In this document: piece after piece, positions 1 to 9,244 of the stretch
Layout: each line of letters opens with the position of its first letter
How positions within the stretch are numbered: position 1 is the first letter of the stretch
Assembly (NCBI GenBank): GCA_958352885.1
Contig: CATWQI010000003.1
Location: forward strand, 273,775-337,774
Direction: 5' to 3'
Length of the DNA stretch: 64,000 bases
Source: an uncultured Duncaniella sp.
GTDB lineage: Bacteria > Bacteroidota > Bacteroidia > Bacteroidales > Muribaculaceae
The notes under the pieces: model-generated
Told to the model about the DNA's origin: nothing
The model's database searches: none
What the model saw: the letters and a program-made list of their open reading frames with translations, nothing else
Translations under genes and position numbers: made by a program

Positions 1-16
1 TATCATCAGTATGGTG

Positions 17-2605
17 TCAGAATCGGAGTGTGTAGCTAAAGGATGGCAGGATAGGAAATACAGCTGTGGCTTTCCCAATGAAAGTGCCGTCAGGATTCTG
101 CCTGATTGACGCATAGAAGGGGTTCATATGGCAAGTGGCATTGTAGACGCTTATGTTCCAGATTTGCTCATATCCCTTCCGGGTGGTTTTTCTGAAATTC
201 ACGCCGAGGTCAAGCCGGTGGTAGTCAGGTAGCGATACATTATTGGGTTGCTCGTAGATATATTCCGGGCTGCCCACGGTACATATTCCGGGAAGTATCG
301 GGGCTGTGACAAGCTGCTGTGGCACTGTCATGCGGTTGCCGCTATGGTAGCACCAGGACGCATAGACATCAATCCAATCGTTTAGTTTGTACCGGGCGCT
401 GATGTTGAATTTATGGCGGTTGTCGAATTTGTCCGGATACCATGTGGGGTAGAAGTCGGTGAAAAGTCTCCGGTTCCATGACAGTGTGTAGGAAGTGCTG
501 AGGCTAAGTCGGCGATTTCCGTACGAGGCTTCCCATTCGAGTCCGTATGACTTCCCTTTGCCTGTGCGTACGCGTTGGTCCCAGTCTTCCACCGACGGTG
601 TGAGAGAGCTTCCGCCGTCATATTCTATCAGGCGGTTGGAAGTTTTGAGGAATCCTTCCATATTCAGAAGAATGTTGTGCGGGAGCCGCAGATAGACCCC
701 TGCCGCATATTGCCGTGAACGGGATGGAGCGACTTTGTCGGTGGAAGGTACCCAATAATCCATCGGCAGGTTCAGGTAGGAGTTTGATAGCTGGTGCATG
801 AACTGGCTCATCTCTGTGTACGATGCCTTGGCTGTAAGCCGGTCGCTGAACTGGTAGCGTACGGCGACGCGCGGTTCAAGGGAGTGGTATCTCTTTCCCG
901 GGATATGGAACATCGTGTAATGCACCCCTATGTTTATGCGCAGTTTCTCGATGGGGGCGATGTTGTCCTCCGCATATAGTGATATTTCCTGTCCTCTGAA
1001 CGAATGCGAGCCATGGCGCTGTATGGAGTCTCGGGCAGTATCGTCACCTGAGAAATTGGTTGAGTCGTAGCTCTGAGGATGGAAGAAGTGGAGGAGCCCG
1101 TTTGAGCCGAAGCGGATATGGTGGATACGGTTAGGACGGTAATCGAATTCCAGGCGTATTCCTCCGTCATTTATCTTAGCCAGATTACGGGTTTCGGAGT
1201 GAGTCATACCTGCCAATTGTTCCTCGTCAAATATGCGATATTCTTCCATATAGAGCTGGTTGGAATGATTGTACGTGTACATCCCCGTGAATACGGCGTA
1301 TAGCTTGGAGGAGAATTGGTATTTCCAGTTGAGGGCGGCGGTGAGATTGCCCCATCGCAGATTGAGTTTGGTATATTCGTCGTTTCCGTCGTCAGCCAGT
1401 TTGTCCTTTGCCCTGAAAGCGTCATCGCCCGAATAGATGCTTATGTCGGCACGGCTCCGTTCAGAGAATATGTGGGTTATCTTCGCATTTATGTCGTGAA
1501 ATGCGTATCGGAAATCCACTTTCTCCTTTTTGGAGCTGCTGTTGTTACGTATGGCGAATGCAGGCACGGTTATAATGTCGAGCCATGTGCGGCGCATTCC
1601 GATACTGAAGGAAGTGCGGTTCTTGCGGATTGGTCCTTCGAAATGCAGGCTGCCGTCAAGAAGTCCCACCCTGACACTGCCATGGTACTCTGTCATGTTT
1701 CCGTCCCTGGTGCGCACATCCACCACGGATGACAGCCTGCCTCCGTAGCGGGCGGGGAAGCCGCTCTTGTAGAAGTCGATATTTTTCACAACGTCGGTAT
1801 TGAATGCCGAGAATAGCCCTCCGAGATGGTTGACCTGATAAAGCGGTGTGCCGTCGAGCATGTACAGATTCTCGTCATCGCCTCCTCCATGGACATATAG
1901 TCCGGAGGTGAGTTCCGTGCCTGAAGCCACTCCCGAAAGGTTCTGGAGGGTCTTCACCACGTCAGGCGAGCTGAAGAGTGCATATTCTTTGCGCAAGTCA
2001 TTGCCTGTCAGGGATATTTTGCCGGTCTAAGTGGTGGTGAGCGGTGAGTTGAGGTCGGCGGTGACGATGACTTCAGACAGTTCGTTGCTTGGTTTCAGCA
2101 CGACGTTGAGAGGTCGGTTGGCTTTAATCGTCATTTTTTCCGTATGTTCCGAGCATCCTACGGATGAAAACGTTACGGTGTGGGGTCCTTCGGGGAGTGT
2201 GAGACTGTAGAAACCATGTTCGTTTGTGAGTGTGCCGTAGCCGGTTGCGGCATCCTGTACGGTAGCGTTGATTACGGTCTCTCCGTCCTCCTGGGTGACA
2301 TATCCGCTCAGCGTATACTTGGCAAGAGGTAGTATGATAACATAATTGCCGGATTTCTCCCATTTCAGTCCGGTGCCTCTGAATAGTTCCGCAAGGGCTG
2401 AATTCAGTTCACGTCCCGAAAGGGGTGCGCCTGTGTAAGGGAGGTCGAGTCTGATTGATGAATCATATATGAATTTCACTGAGTGTTCCCGTTTAATGTT
2501 CTCGATATTGCTGCGCAGAGTGGATTTGCGTGGTGAGTGCTGTCCGTAAGATGACGTTCCGAATGTCAGGCTCACGAACAGAAGCAGGATATATATCTTT
2601 TCCAT
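17..2605 (-). pseudogene. TonB-dependent transducer receptor (FecA-like), split by in-frame TAG
   Basis: Outer-membrane TonB-dependent receptor with an N-terminal signalling extension. The first part (2605-2027) has a signal peptide (residues 1-21), an STN domain (about 22-95) that normally contacts a FecR-type anti-sigma factor, and a carboxypeptidase-D-like beta domain (about 97-185). It then meets a TAG codon at 2029-2027. The same frame continues without another stop to 17 and encodes the plug (GLYVHGGGDDENLYMLDG) and a complete beta-barrel ending in TLRF, with a C-terminal Phe typical of outer-membrane barrels. The junction reads SPLTTT-stop-TGKISLTG, where homologues as I remember them have Gln, so CAG to TAG is the simplest explanation. 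The only nearby downstream restart is a TTG at 1996, which lacks an export signal. Directly downstream of the FecR gene (22-base gap), so it belongs to a sigma/anti-sigma/receptor trio. No SusD partner is seen inside the window. Substrate unknown. Confidence 0.85.
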
Positions 2606-2627
2606 TGTGTCGAGGCTTGATTCTTTA

Positions 2628-3485
2628 TTATTCGGAAGCGGGTGATTGGGTGATTGTTATGCCGAGTGACTTTTGAATCAGCATTATTATCTCATCGAGA
2701 TTTTCCGTGTCGAATTCCGCTGACAGCGTGCGGTCTGTGGCATCAGTGGTCAATGTGACATTGAAATGTTCGGAAAGCGTCTTAAGCACATCTGATATAG
2801 GTGTGTTGTCAAATATTAGTTTTGTTGCGGCAGTCTGACCGGAGGCTATTGTGTCGGTTATGATTTCAGGATTGGGATTTGACGATGTAAGGCTGGCCTG
2901 CATCCCTCGGGTCAGTACCACACCACGGCTGCCGTCGGTTCCGGAGAAGAGGACTTTGCCGGATGTTACCGATACGGAGAGCGAATCGGGATTGGCTCCA
3001 TCGATGGTAAACTGTGTGCCCAGTACCTTTACTGAACCGAGAGCGGCGTCAGCTATGAATGGTGCGAGGGTGTCACGAGCGACATTAAACTCTATTATGC
3101 CTGTCATGGTCACATGTCGTTCGTGTGTGCCGAACGAGGCTTCGGAGTAGGAGAGTGTGGAATGAGGTGAAAGCGTCACGTCCGACCCGTCAGGGAGGGT
3201 ATAGGTGACACTGCTGTTCTCTGCGTAGAGAGTGGTGGTGCTTTCGCTCTCTTTCGTGAACCGGTGGTAGCCGATTATGAGGCATATCGCCACGGAAGCT
3301 GCTATGCCTGCCAAAGCATAGCGGCTTAGCAGGCTCGCTGCCGGGAAGTGGGTTGAGTTATAAGTGCGGATAGCGCGGCGGGTGTCAAATAGCCCCGGCG
3401 CATAGTACCTGAGAACGAAGCGGAGGCTGCGTTCCACTCTGTTGTTTCGGTTATTATTCTCTCTGTCCATAGTTTTGTTTTGCAT
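2628..3485 (-). CDS. FecR-family anti-sigma factor
   Basis: Single-pass inner-membrane anti-sigma factor of 285 residues. A basic N-terminal cytoplasmic part is followed by one hydrophobic segment (about residues 54-75) and a periplasmic FecR domain (about 85-185, with the YTLPDGSDVTLSPHSTLSY-type repeat). A C-terminal DUF4974-like STN-resembling domain (about 210-280) follows. In this family the periplasmic part senses the STN domain of the cognate receptor and the cytoplasmic part holds the ECF sigma factor. It lies between the sigma gene and the interrupted receptor gene, as expected. ATGs at 3485 and 3470 are both possible starts. The amber codon in the receptor would leave this protein able to meet only a free STN fragment. 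Confidence 0.9.
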   Translation of the reverse strand: MQNKTMDRENNNRNNRVERSLRFVLRYYAPGLFDTRRAIRTYNSTHFPAASLLSRYALAGIAASVAICLIIGYHRFTKESESTTTLYAENSSVTYTLPDGSDVTLSPHSTLSYSEASFGTHERHVTMTGIIEFNVARDTLAPFIADAALGSVKVLGTQFTIDGANPDSLSVSVTSGKVLFSGTDGSRGVVLTRGMQASLTSSNPNPEIITDTIASGQTAATKLIFDNTPISDVLKTLSEHFNVTLTTDATDRTLSAEFDTENLDEIIMLIQKSLGITITQSPASE

Positions 3486-3594
3486 TCTGTGTGTTCAGGC
3501 GCGCACTGAACATGTTTTTATGTAAGGACGGAGCGTCTGCCAAAAAGTACTATCCGCTTCGGAAAAAAATTCACATCCGGCGGAACTGTGTATG

Positions 3595-4128
3595 TTAGCC
3601 GAATAAGAACATGTATACCCGATGGCACCCTTCTTTCAATATTTTCAGGGCTTTGCTCATCTGATTTCTTACGGTATTTATTGAAATTCCGAGTTCGGAG
3701 GCAATTTCTTCATATTTCATCCCGTCCCGTTTGCACATAAGCAATATTTCCCGGCAACGTGATGGAAGAGAGTCTATTGCTGTCCACAGACGTGCCTCAG
3801 TGAACGAATCTTCCTCGTAGTCATCCTCGTCAATAATTCGGTCAAACTCATCGGATGGACCGGTACGGTCAAGACGGCTTTCTAACCGCAAGTGGTCAAG
3901 GCTACGGTTGCGGACCATGGCGAACAGATATGATTTGACATTCGCCGGGCGCTCACCGTCGCTGTAACGTTCCAGAAAGTCAGTCATGCAGTCCTGCACC
4001 ACATCCTCTGCGCTGTCAGGGTCATGAAGATAATGCAGTGCATACAGGCACAAAGGTCTGTAATACAATCGGAATATTTCAGCTGTGTACGTTTTGATGC
4101 TTAAAGTTACCATTGTCGGATATGCCAC
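3595..4128 (-). CDS. ECF RNA polymerase sigma factor (sigma-70 family, Bacteroidales FecI type)
   Basis: ECF sigma factor of about 177 residues. Sigma region 2 is visible at about residues 22-90 (the DPDSAEDVVQD motif, then the core-binding and -10 helices). Region 4 is at about 115-175 (LPSRCREILLMCKRDGMKYEEIA, then a helix-turn-helix ending in NTVRNQMSKALKIL). It heads the trio sigma-FecR-receptor, so it probably activates its own receptor locus, and perhaps other targets, when the receptor binds substrate. The start at 4128 or an internal ATG at 4113 (MVTLSIKTY) would both keep region 2 intact. I could not identify a convincing promoter upstream. Confidence 0.9.
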   Translation of the reverse strand: MAYPTMVTLSIKTYTAEIFRLYYRPLCLYALHYLHDPDSAEDVVQDCMTDFLERYSDGERPANVKSYLFAMVRNRSLDHLRLESRLDRTGPSDEFDRIIDEDDYEEDSFTEARLWTAIDSLPSRCREILLMCKRDGMKYEEIASELGISINTVRNQMSKALKILKEGCHRVYMFLFG

Positions 4129-4243
4129 ATAAATCTGTTGTGAAAATATACAGTCTCCCCTATAAGAGTGACAATCTGCAAAAAAGGACTATGTGTAATC
4201 AGAACTATTTTTTCAGGGCGTGCGATAAGCTCCTGTTGAAGTC

Positions 4244-5047
4244 TTAATTCTTGTCGATGGGTGAGAAATGGATGTAGGCGTTTACAGCGCCTACGAGCAA
4301 TGCACCACCGAGTATATTGCCTATGGTCGCCGGGATGAGGTTGGCGGTTATGGCAGTGGCGACTGATATGTCGGCTCCTTCCATCATTCCCAACGGGATG
4401 AAGAACATGTTGGCTATCGAGTGCTCGTAGCCCAGGGCAACAAACGCCATGACCGGCAGCCAGCATCCGAGAGCTTTCTCGAAGAAAGTCTTGCCTGAGA
4501 GAGCGAGCCACACAGCGAGGCATACGCACCAGTTGGCTCCGATACCTTTGAGCAGCACCATGCCCCATGGCATTGAAACCTTGGCGGTAGCAACCTTTAT
4601 AGCGGTGGTATGGTAGGGTTCCGCAGCTGTGAGACCGCAGAGATATACCATAAAGTATGTGAACAGGATGGCTCCGATGAAATTGCCGGCATAGACCAGC
4701 GCCCAGTTGCGTATCACAGTGCCGAAAGTGTGCCTCCTGCGCATGAACGAGGGTACAAGCAGGGCGTTGTTGCCGGTGAACAGCTCTGCGCCGAGTACCA
4801 CCACGAGTATTAGCCCGATAGGGAACATACAGCCGCTGAGGAGTTTCTGCACAGCGGGGTTGGCGGCTGTGAGTTCCGGAAATCCGAATCCGACTATCAT
4901 GGACAGAATCCCTCCGAGAGCAATGTATGCTCCTGCGAGGATGGCTGACACAAGCAGCCTTGGGGTGTCGGTGAGAGTGAGGTTGGCTTTACCGGCTCCC
5001 GCATTGGCGGCAGCCTCAGTGATTTCGCGTGGGAGGCGTATCTGCAT
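4244..5047 (-). CDS. Formate/nitrite transporter family channel (FocA/NirC-like)
   Basis: Integral inner-membrane channel of 267 residues with six hydrophobic segments, the usual size for the FNT family. It carries the family signature GYEHSIANMFFIPLGM, whose His is the pore histidine of FocA, and an LGAELFTGNNALL motif in the second helix region that matches the family. FNT proteins are pentamers passing formate, nitrite or hydrosulfide. In a fermentative Bacteroidales cell, formate export or exchange is the most likely role, but the substrate cannot be read from sequence. It is the last gene of a compact minus-strand group, 33 bases after the small membrane protein. Confidence 0.9.
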   Translation of the reverse strand: MQIRLPREITEAAANAGAGKANLTLTDTPRLLVSAILAGAYIALGGILSMIVGFGFPELTAANPAVQKLLSGCMFPIGLILVVVLGAELFTGNNALLVPSFMRRRHTFGTVIRNWALVYAGNFIGAILFTYFMVYLCGLTAAEPYHTTAIKVATAKVSMPWGMVLLKGIGANWCVCLAVWLALSGKTFFEKALGCWLPVMAFVALGYEHSIANMFFIPLGMMEGADISVATAITANLIPATIGNILGGALLVGAVNAYIHFSPIDKN

Positions 5048-5080
5048 GGGGCTTTGTGATGATTGGTTGAAATGTGGAGT

Positions 5081-5284
5081 TTATCTGTGTTTCCTCTCCT
5101 CCCTGAGCCGCTCTCGCTTCTTCAGGAAGAGGTGGAGTATGCCGATTATGACGAGGGTGACTCCTATGACACCGAAGTAATATAGGTAGTTGCCCTGCTG
5201 GAATTCAGGATAGCCGATGTAACTCATCACCCCGAGGTAGATTAGCAGGAGGAGGGGGATGATGGTGGAGCGTTGCAGTTTCAT
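5081..5284 (-). CDS. Small two-helix membrane protein, function unknown
   Basis: A 67-residue protein not recognised as a named family. Two hydrophobic segments are visible (about residues 9-24 and 35-53), followed by a strongly basic tail (KKRERLREERKHR), which should lie in the cytoplasm by the positive-inside rule. Spacing to both neighbours (36 and 33 bases), on the same strand, suggests co-transcription with the exonuclease and the FNT channel. Base composition and codon use look like the neighbours, which supports a real gene. Confidence 0.7.
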   Translation of the reverse strand: MKLQRSTIIPLLLLIYLGVMSYIGYPEFQQGNYLYYFGVIGVTLVIIGILHLFLKKRERLREERKHR

Positions 5285-5320
5285 GGTTAGAGATTCTTTT
5301 AGGTTTTGATTGTATAAGGG

Positions 5321-5962
5321 TTATGTGTAGTTAGGGTTTGTGTCAGGTACGATGTATGATGAATCCTTGGGTTCAAAAGTTCCCGAGGTCAGATAATTGT
5401 AGATTTTCAGGCAGGCCCAGGCATCAATGGAGGCATAGATCATCTGTCCTTCGGAGAGTCTTGATGCTTCCCAGTTGCTGAGGCGCTGGCTTTTGGATAT
5501 TCTGCCGTTAAATAGTATTCCGTAGATTTTCTGCAGGCTTGAATCTGCGATATGGAATGATTTGACCACGTTCTGCAAATCCACGAAGTTGTGGGGCTCG
5601 AAGTCGGCGAGCTTGTGTAGCACATGGAAATCATCTTTGAGCGACAGTCCGACTTTTACCACAGAATCGCACTCAAGAAATGAGCGAAGCTCATCGCAGA
5701 ATCCCAGTTTGTTAAGCCGGAAAAGAAACGAGTGGTCGAGTGTGGAAATCTGAATCAGCGACACAGTGTTGGTCTGTCCTTTGCGGAAGTTCGGTTTAGT
5801 TTCAGTATCGAACCCTACGGCATGTTGTGAACGCAGGAATTCGAGTGCTTCCAGAGCATCAGGCAATGTCTCAACAACAGTTATAGCACCGGGAAACTCG
5901 ACTGTGGGGAGAGCCGACAGTTGTTCCTTGGAGATAGAGATGCTGAATGAGTTGATGTCCAT
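5321..5962 (-). CDS. DEDDy-type 3'-5' exonuclease (RNase D-like domain)
   Basis: Single-domain exonuclease of about 213 residues. The three exonuclease motifs are in order: FDTET (motif I, the metal-binding D and E), GLSLKDDFHVL (motif II Asp) and YASIDAWACLKIY (motif III, Tyr and Asp four residues apart, the DEDDy form). There is no HRDC domain, so it is not a full RNase D. Such stand-alone domains are common in Bacteroidales and usually annotated 3'-5' exonuclease domain-containing; the substrate is unknown. The open frame extends to 5998, but the promoter -7 element at 5996-6003 overlaps that extension, so I take the ATG at 5962 (MDINSF). Confidence 0.88.
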   Translation of the reverse strand: MDINSFSISISKEQLSALPTVEFPGAITVVETLPDALEALEFLRSQHAVGFDTETKPNFRKGQTNTVSLIQISTLDHSFLFRLNKLGFCDELRSFLECDSVVKVGLSLKDDFHVLHKLADFEPHNFVDLQNVVKSFHIADSSLQKIYGILFNGRISKSQRLSNWEASRLSEGQMIYASIDAWACLKIYNYLTSGTFEPKDSSYIVPDTNPNYT

Positions 5963-5995
5963 TGGGATTTTAGATGTTTTACCTGGTTTTATCCG

Positions 5996-6003
5996 CAAAA
6001 ATA
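5996..6003 (-). promoter_or_regulatory. Bacteroidales -7 element for the exonuclease operon
   Basis: On the minus strand this reads TATTTTTG, matching TAnnTTTG. A TTTG lies 23 bases further upstream (6030-6027), slightly wider than the usual 19-21. A transcript would begin near 5990, leaving the ATG at 5962 as the first usable start. Confidence 0.5.
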
Positions 6004-6072
6004 AGCATTATTGTTGAAACAAGGTGCAAAAAAAATAAAAAAACGCCATTCTGACCCTCCAAATGGGGAATT

Positions 6073-6711
6073 TTAGGGTATACTGGGTATGAAGTGCAGG
6101 GAGGTGTCGGGGAAATGGCGGCGGAGATAGCGGGTGATAAAGCCCTTGGTATCCTCGGCTATTACCTTGTCGGTATCGAAGTGCTCGTTGTAAATCACGG
6201 CTTCGAGATGTATGCTGCGATGCTTGATTGCTTCAAGTGAGAGAATGGTATGATTGATGGAACCAAGTACCCCGTTGGTCACAAGTATGAGGGGGAGCCG
6301 GCGCGATGTCACATAGTCGATGGTAAGGAAATCGTCCTCTATAGGAACCATAAGTCCGCCTGCGCCTTCAATCAGTACGATGTCATATCTTTCCTTCAGG
6401 CGTTCTGTAGCCTCGTCGATTAGATTCAGGTCTATCTTTTGACCGTCTATCCGGGCTGCCAATTGAGCCGATGCCGGGTAGGAGAATATGACAGGAGCGG
6501 TGGTGTGGTCTATATCCTCGGGGAGAGGGGCAATACCCATGATGCGGCGGTGGAGCTCGATATCCTCCGAATATCCGGTGTTGCCGGTCTGGATGAATTT
6601 CTGTGTTACGGTGTTTTTACCTTTTTCACGGAGGCGTGCGGCTATGTAGCCTGTTACGTAACTTTTGCCAGCGTCGGTATCTATGCCTGATATGAAGTAT
6701 GCTTTGCTCAT
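6073..6711 (-). CDS. bioD: Dethiobiotin synthase BioD
   Basis: ATP-dependent enzyme that closes the ureido ring, turning 7,8-diaminopelargonate and CO2 into dethiobiotin in the cytoplasm. At 212 residues it has the usual size. The P-loop is GIDTDAGKSYVTGY (about residues 9-22), QKFIQTG is the conserved substrate-binding stretch, and IEGAGGLMVPI matches the EGAGG motif of the family. It is the last gene of the biotin operon; its ATG overlaps the stop of the bioGC fusion, which indicates translational coupling. No terminator is obvious before the exonuclease promoter 70 bases further on. Confidence 0.96.
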   Translation of the reverse strand: MSKAYFISGIDTDAGKSYVTGYIAARLREKGKNTVTQKFIQTGNTGYSEDIELHRRIMGIAPLPEDIDHTTAPVIFSYPASAQLAARIDGQKIDLNLIDEATERLKERYDIVLIEGAGGLMVPIEDDFLTIDYVTSRRLPLILVTNGVLGSINHTILSLEAIKHRSIHLEAVIYNEHFDTDKVIAEDTKGFITRYLRRHFPDTSLHFIPSIP

Positions 6712-8099
6712 TGTTGTGTCTGTTTGCGGAGGATTATATATATGGGGTGATAGGTGAGAGGCGCTTCCGATGACGGGTGTAAGGGGTAGTTGCGCAGCAA
6801 CGAACGTGTGTCGGCGGGCGAGGTGTCGGAATGAATGGCGTTCACACCAGTGAGGCGCACGTGGCGTAGTGCGTCAATCGGGGTCGGGAATGTCAGGGTA
6901 ATTGTCTCCTCGGTGAGATGCTCTACTGACATCCCTTCGGGAATCATGCGGCTGAGTGCGCTGAGAGTAGGGTAGGGGGAGGATTTGCCGAGGATGTCGT
7001 TGATTTCACGCATGGTCTGTGGTCCGAAGGTGGATATGGCAGCCGTGCCTCCGGGACGTAATATCCGTCGCACTTCAAGCAAAAATGCAGGGAGCGAGTT
7101 GAACCATTGCACGGTTGAGGCGGATACGACTGCGTCGAAGCTTTCATCCGGCAGGGTGCGGATGGAAGTCTCCGCATCGCATGCGGAAAGGGTGCAGCTG
7201 CTCCCGAATTCGTCGGCAAGCCTTTCGGAAATGGTCAGGTCCCAAAGCGACAATGAAGCGGATGGGTAGCGTTCCCTTATTAGACGTGTGGCGGTGCCTG
7301 TGCCGCAGCCGATTTCGAGGATTCTGCCGTCACCGCAGTCCGGGTGGCCGCACAGGTCTATCAGTCGGCGTGCTATCTGCTGTTGAATCACGGCGTTGGA
7401 GTCGTAAGTCGATGATGCCCGGCTGAATCTTCGTTTTACGAGAGACTTGTCGGTAAGCAGGTCATTGAGCAGTCTGTTGAAGTCGGGGAGATGGTCGCCG
7501 TGGTATTGGCATGTCTCCATGGCTTCCGTTTTCCAGGCCTTTAGCTGGTTGGCGGGAGGTATGATGCGGTCATTGTCGGCTACGAGAGCCTTGTCCCATA
7601 AGGCAATCATGGAGCCGGTCTTTTCGATAGCCTCAAGTTCGGCTTTGAGCCCGGGTATGTCACGTGATGGAAGGCGTTCCGAAAAGCATTTGAATGCGGT
7701 TCCTGAGCCTGCCATGCGCAGGTAGAATTTGCCGAGCGATTTCTCGGATAGTCCTTCCAGTGTCCCCTTGAATATGCCGGTCGGGATACCCATAGAGTCA
7801 TCCACCGGGTGCTGTGTGCCATTGACGGCTATCTTGGCTGTGACGGGGTAGCGCTTATGGGTCAATATGAAATGTGCGGCAGCCGGGATACCGAACGACC
7901 ATGCGACTACTGCAATCTCGGAGTAGCCTTCAAGTGCGCCTTCGAATCCGCATGAGGAATCACGGTAATCCCACACGACACAGAGGTCATAACCCGGTAC
8001 GGATATGTCGCGGAATGGCTTTTCGTCCATTCCCCAGCCGGCAAAAAGCAGGATGAGACCTTTGGAAGGGGTGTCGGAGTGGAATATATGATGTTTCAT
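6708..8099 (-). CDS. BioG-BioC fusion: pimeloyl-ACP methyl ester esterase / malonyl-ACP O-methyltransferase
   Basis: A 463-residue bifunctional protein. Residues about 1-210 are a DUF452/BioG alpha-beta hydrolase with FAGWGMDE near the start and the nucleophile elbow AWSFG (Ser68). Residues about 222-463 are a BioC-type SAM methyltransferase with motif I ILEIGCGTGTATRLI. BioC masks malonyl-ACP as a methyl ester so fatty acid synthesis can build pimelate; BioG removes the methyl group when the chain is seven carbons long. Fusing the two puts the first and last step of the cycle on one chain. The order (esterase first) and the four-base overlaps with bioF and bioD show a tight operon. Fusions of this kind are known in Bacteroidota. 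Confidence 0.92.
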   Translation of the reverse strand: MKHHIFHSDTPSKGLILLFAGWGMDEKPFRDISVPGYDLCVVWDYRDSSCGFEGALEGYSEIAVVAWSFGIPAAAHFILTHKRYPVTAKIAVNGTQHPVDDSMGIPTGIFKGTLEGLSEKSLGKFYLRMAGSGTAFKCFSERLPSRDIPGLKAELEAIEKTGSMIALWDKALVADNDRIIPPANQLKAWKTEAMETCQYHGDHLPDFNRLLNDLLTDKSLVKRRFSRASSTYDSNAVIQQQIARRLIDLCGHPDCGDGRILEIGCGTGTATRLIRERYPSASLSLWDLTISERLADEFGSSCTLSACDAETSIRTLPDESFDAVVSASTVQWFNSLPAFLLEVRRILRPGGTAAISTFGPQTMREINDILGKSSPYPTLSALSRMIPEGMSVEHLTEETITLTFPTPIDALRHVRLTGVNAIHSDTSPADTRSLLRNYPLHPSSEAPLTYHPIYIILRKQTQQ

Positions 8100-9244
8100 C
8101 GGAGTATACGGTTGAGAGTCTCGCCAAACCGGTCGATTTGGTCGAATGTCAGATTGGCGTTCAGGCTTATGCGCAGACGTTCTGTTCCCGGGGGCACGGT
8201 GGGTGTGCGTATTGGGAGCACTATGAATCCTTCGTCACGCAGAAGGCGTGATACCTCCACTGCCCGTTCCGGGTCGCCGAGAATGAGAGGCTGGATATGG
8301 GAGGGTGTTATGCTGTAGTCCGGCGAAAGTGGCTGGAGCCACGAGTGCAGCCGTTCTCCGAGCAGGCGCAGATGGCTGCGGCGGTCATCCATTGGGAGGA
8401 ATTGCCGGATTATATGTTCAGTCCATGCTGCCGAGAGCGGCGGCAATGCGGTGGAAAATATGAAACTGCGGGCTCGGTTTACAAGATACTCCTTTATATC
8501 GCCCGGGACGGCTGCGAATGCGCCCATTGATGCGCATGCCTTGCCGAATGTGCCCACAATAACGTCCACATCGTCGTAACATGCCGAGTCGCGGCACAGT
8601 CCGAGTCCCTGAGTCCCTTCAGCTCCGAATGCATGAGCCTCATCGACGAAGAGGAGCGATTTGGGGTATCTGCGTCTTATTGCTGCGAGGGCTTCGATGT
8701 CGGCACGGTCACCATCCATGCTGTAAACGCTCTCGACAGCTATGATTATACGTTCATAGCCGCTTTCCTCTTTTGCAAGTATGCGTTCGAGGTGGGCGAG
8801 GTCGTTGTGCCTGAACCTTGTGAACGGTGCTTTGGAAAGGACAATGCCGTCAATTATGCTTGCGTGGACCAGCTTGTCAGCTACGATTAAAGTCTTTGCC
8901 CCTGCTGCGAGCGATGATATGAGCCCAGTGTTGGCATGGTAACCACTGTTGAAAAGCAGTGTGGGACGCTTGTATAGCGACTCCAGAAGGGATTCGAGCC
9001 GCGCGTACTCGTTCTGTCTCGCCGCAAGCAGGCGTGATGCCGACGAGGTCATAGGGATAGAACGGTTTTGCGGGTCAGCGAAGAACTGTTCCTGCAATCC
9101 GGGCATTTCGGCAAGCCCGAGATAGTCGTTTGACGACAAGTCAACTGTGCTGCCTGTGTCCGAACGGTCGGCAGGTATGCTCCGGAAGTTGCCCGAACTC
9201 CGGAGAGAGTCGTTTATGTCACGGTAGCTGTTCACTTTATGCAC
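8096..9244 (-). CDS. bioF: 8-amino-7-oxononanoate synthase BioF
   Basis: PLP enzyme condensing pimeloyl-ACP (or -CoA) with alanine to 8-amino-7-oxononanoate, in the cytoplasm. It has 382 residues, the typical length. Family features visible are SSNDYLGLA near the N-terminus, FNSGYHANTG, SMDGD, VDEAHAFG and the PLP lysine in GTFGKACAS. It overlaps the 3' end of bioA by 13 bases and the start of the bioGC fusion by 4 bases, so the four biotin genes are translated as a coupled set. Confidence 0.96.
   Translation of the reverse strand: MHKVNSYRDINDSLRSSGNFRSIPADRSDTGSTVDLSSNDYLGLAEMPGLQEQFFADPQNRSIPMTSSASRLLAARQNEYARLESLLESLYKRPTLLFNSGYHANTGLISSLAAGAKTLIVADKLVHASIIDGIVLSKAPFTRFRHNDLAHLERILAKEESGYERIIIAVESVYSMDGDRADIEALAAIRRRYPKSLLFVDEAHAFGAEGTQGLGLCRDSACYDDVDVIVGTFGKACASMGAFAAVPGDIKEYLVNRARSFIFSTALPPLSAAWTEHIIRQFLPMDDRRSHLRLLGERLHSWLQPLSPDYSITPSHIQPLILGDPERAVEVSRLLRDEGFIVLPIRTPTVPPGTERLRISLNANLTFDQIDRFGETLNRILR

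Noticed and set aside
17..1996. Separate receptor gene starting at TTG 1996
   Set aside because: A start here would lack a signal peptide and cut off the plug's upstream linker; the upstream frame is the natural 5' part of the same gene.
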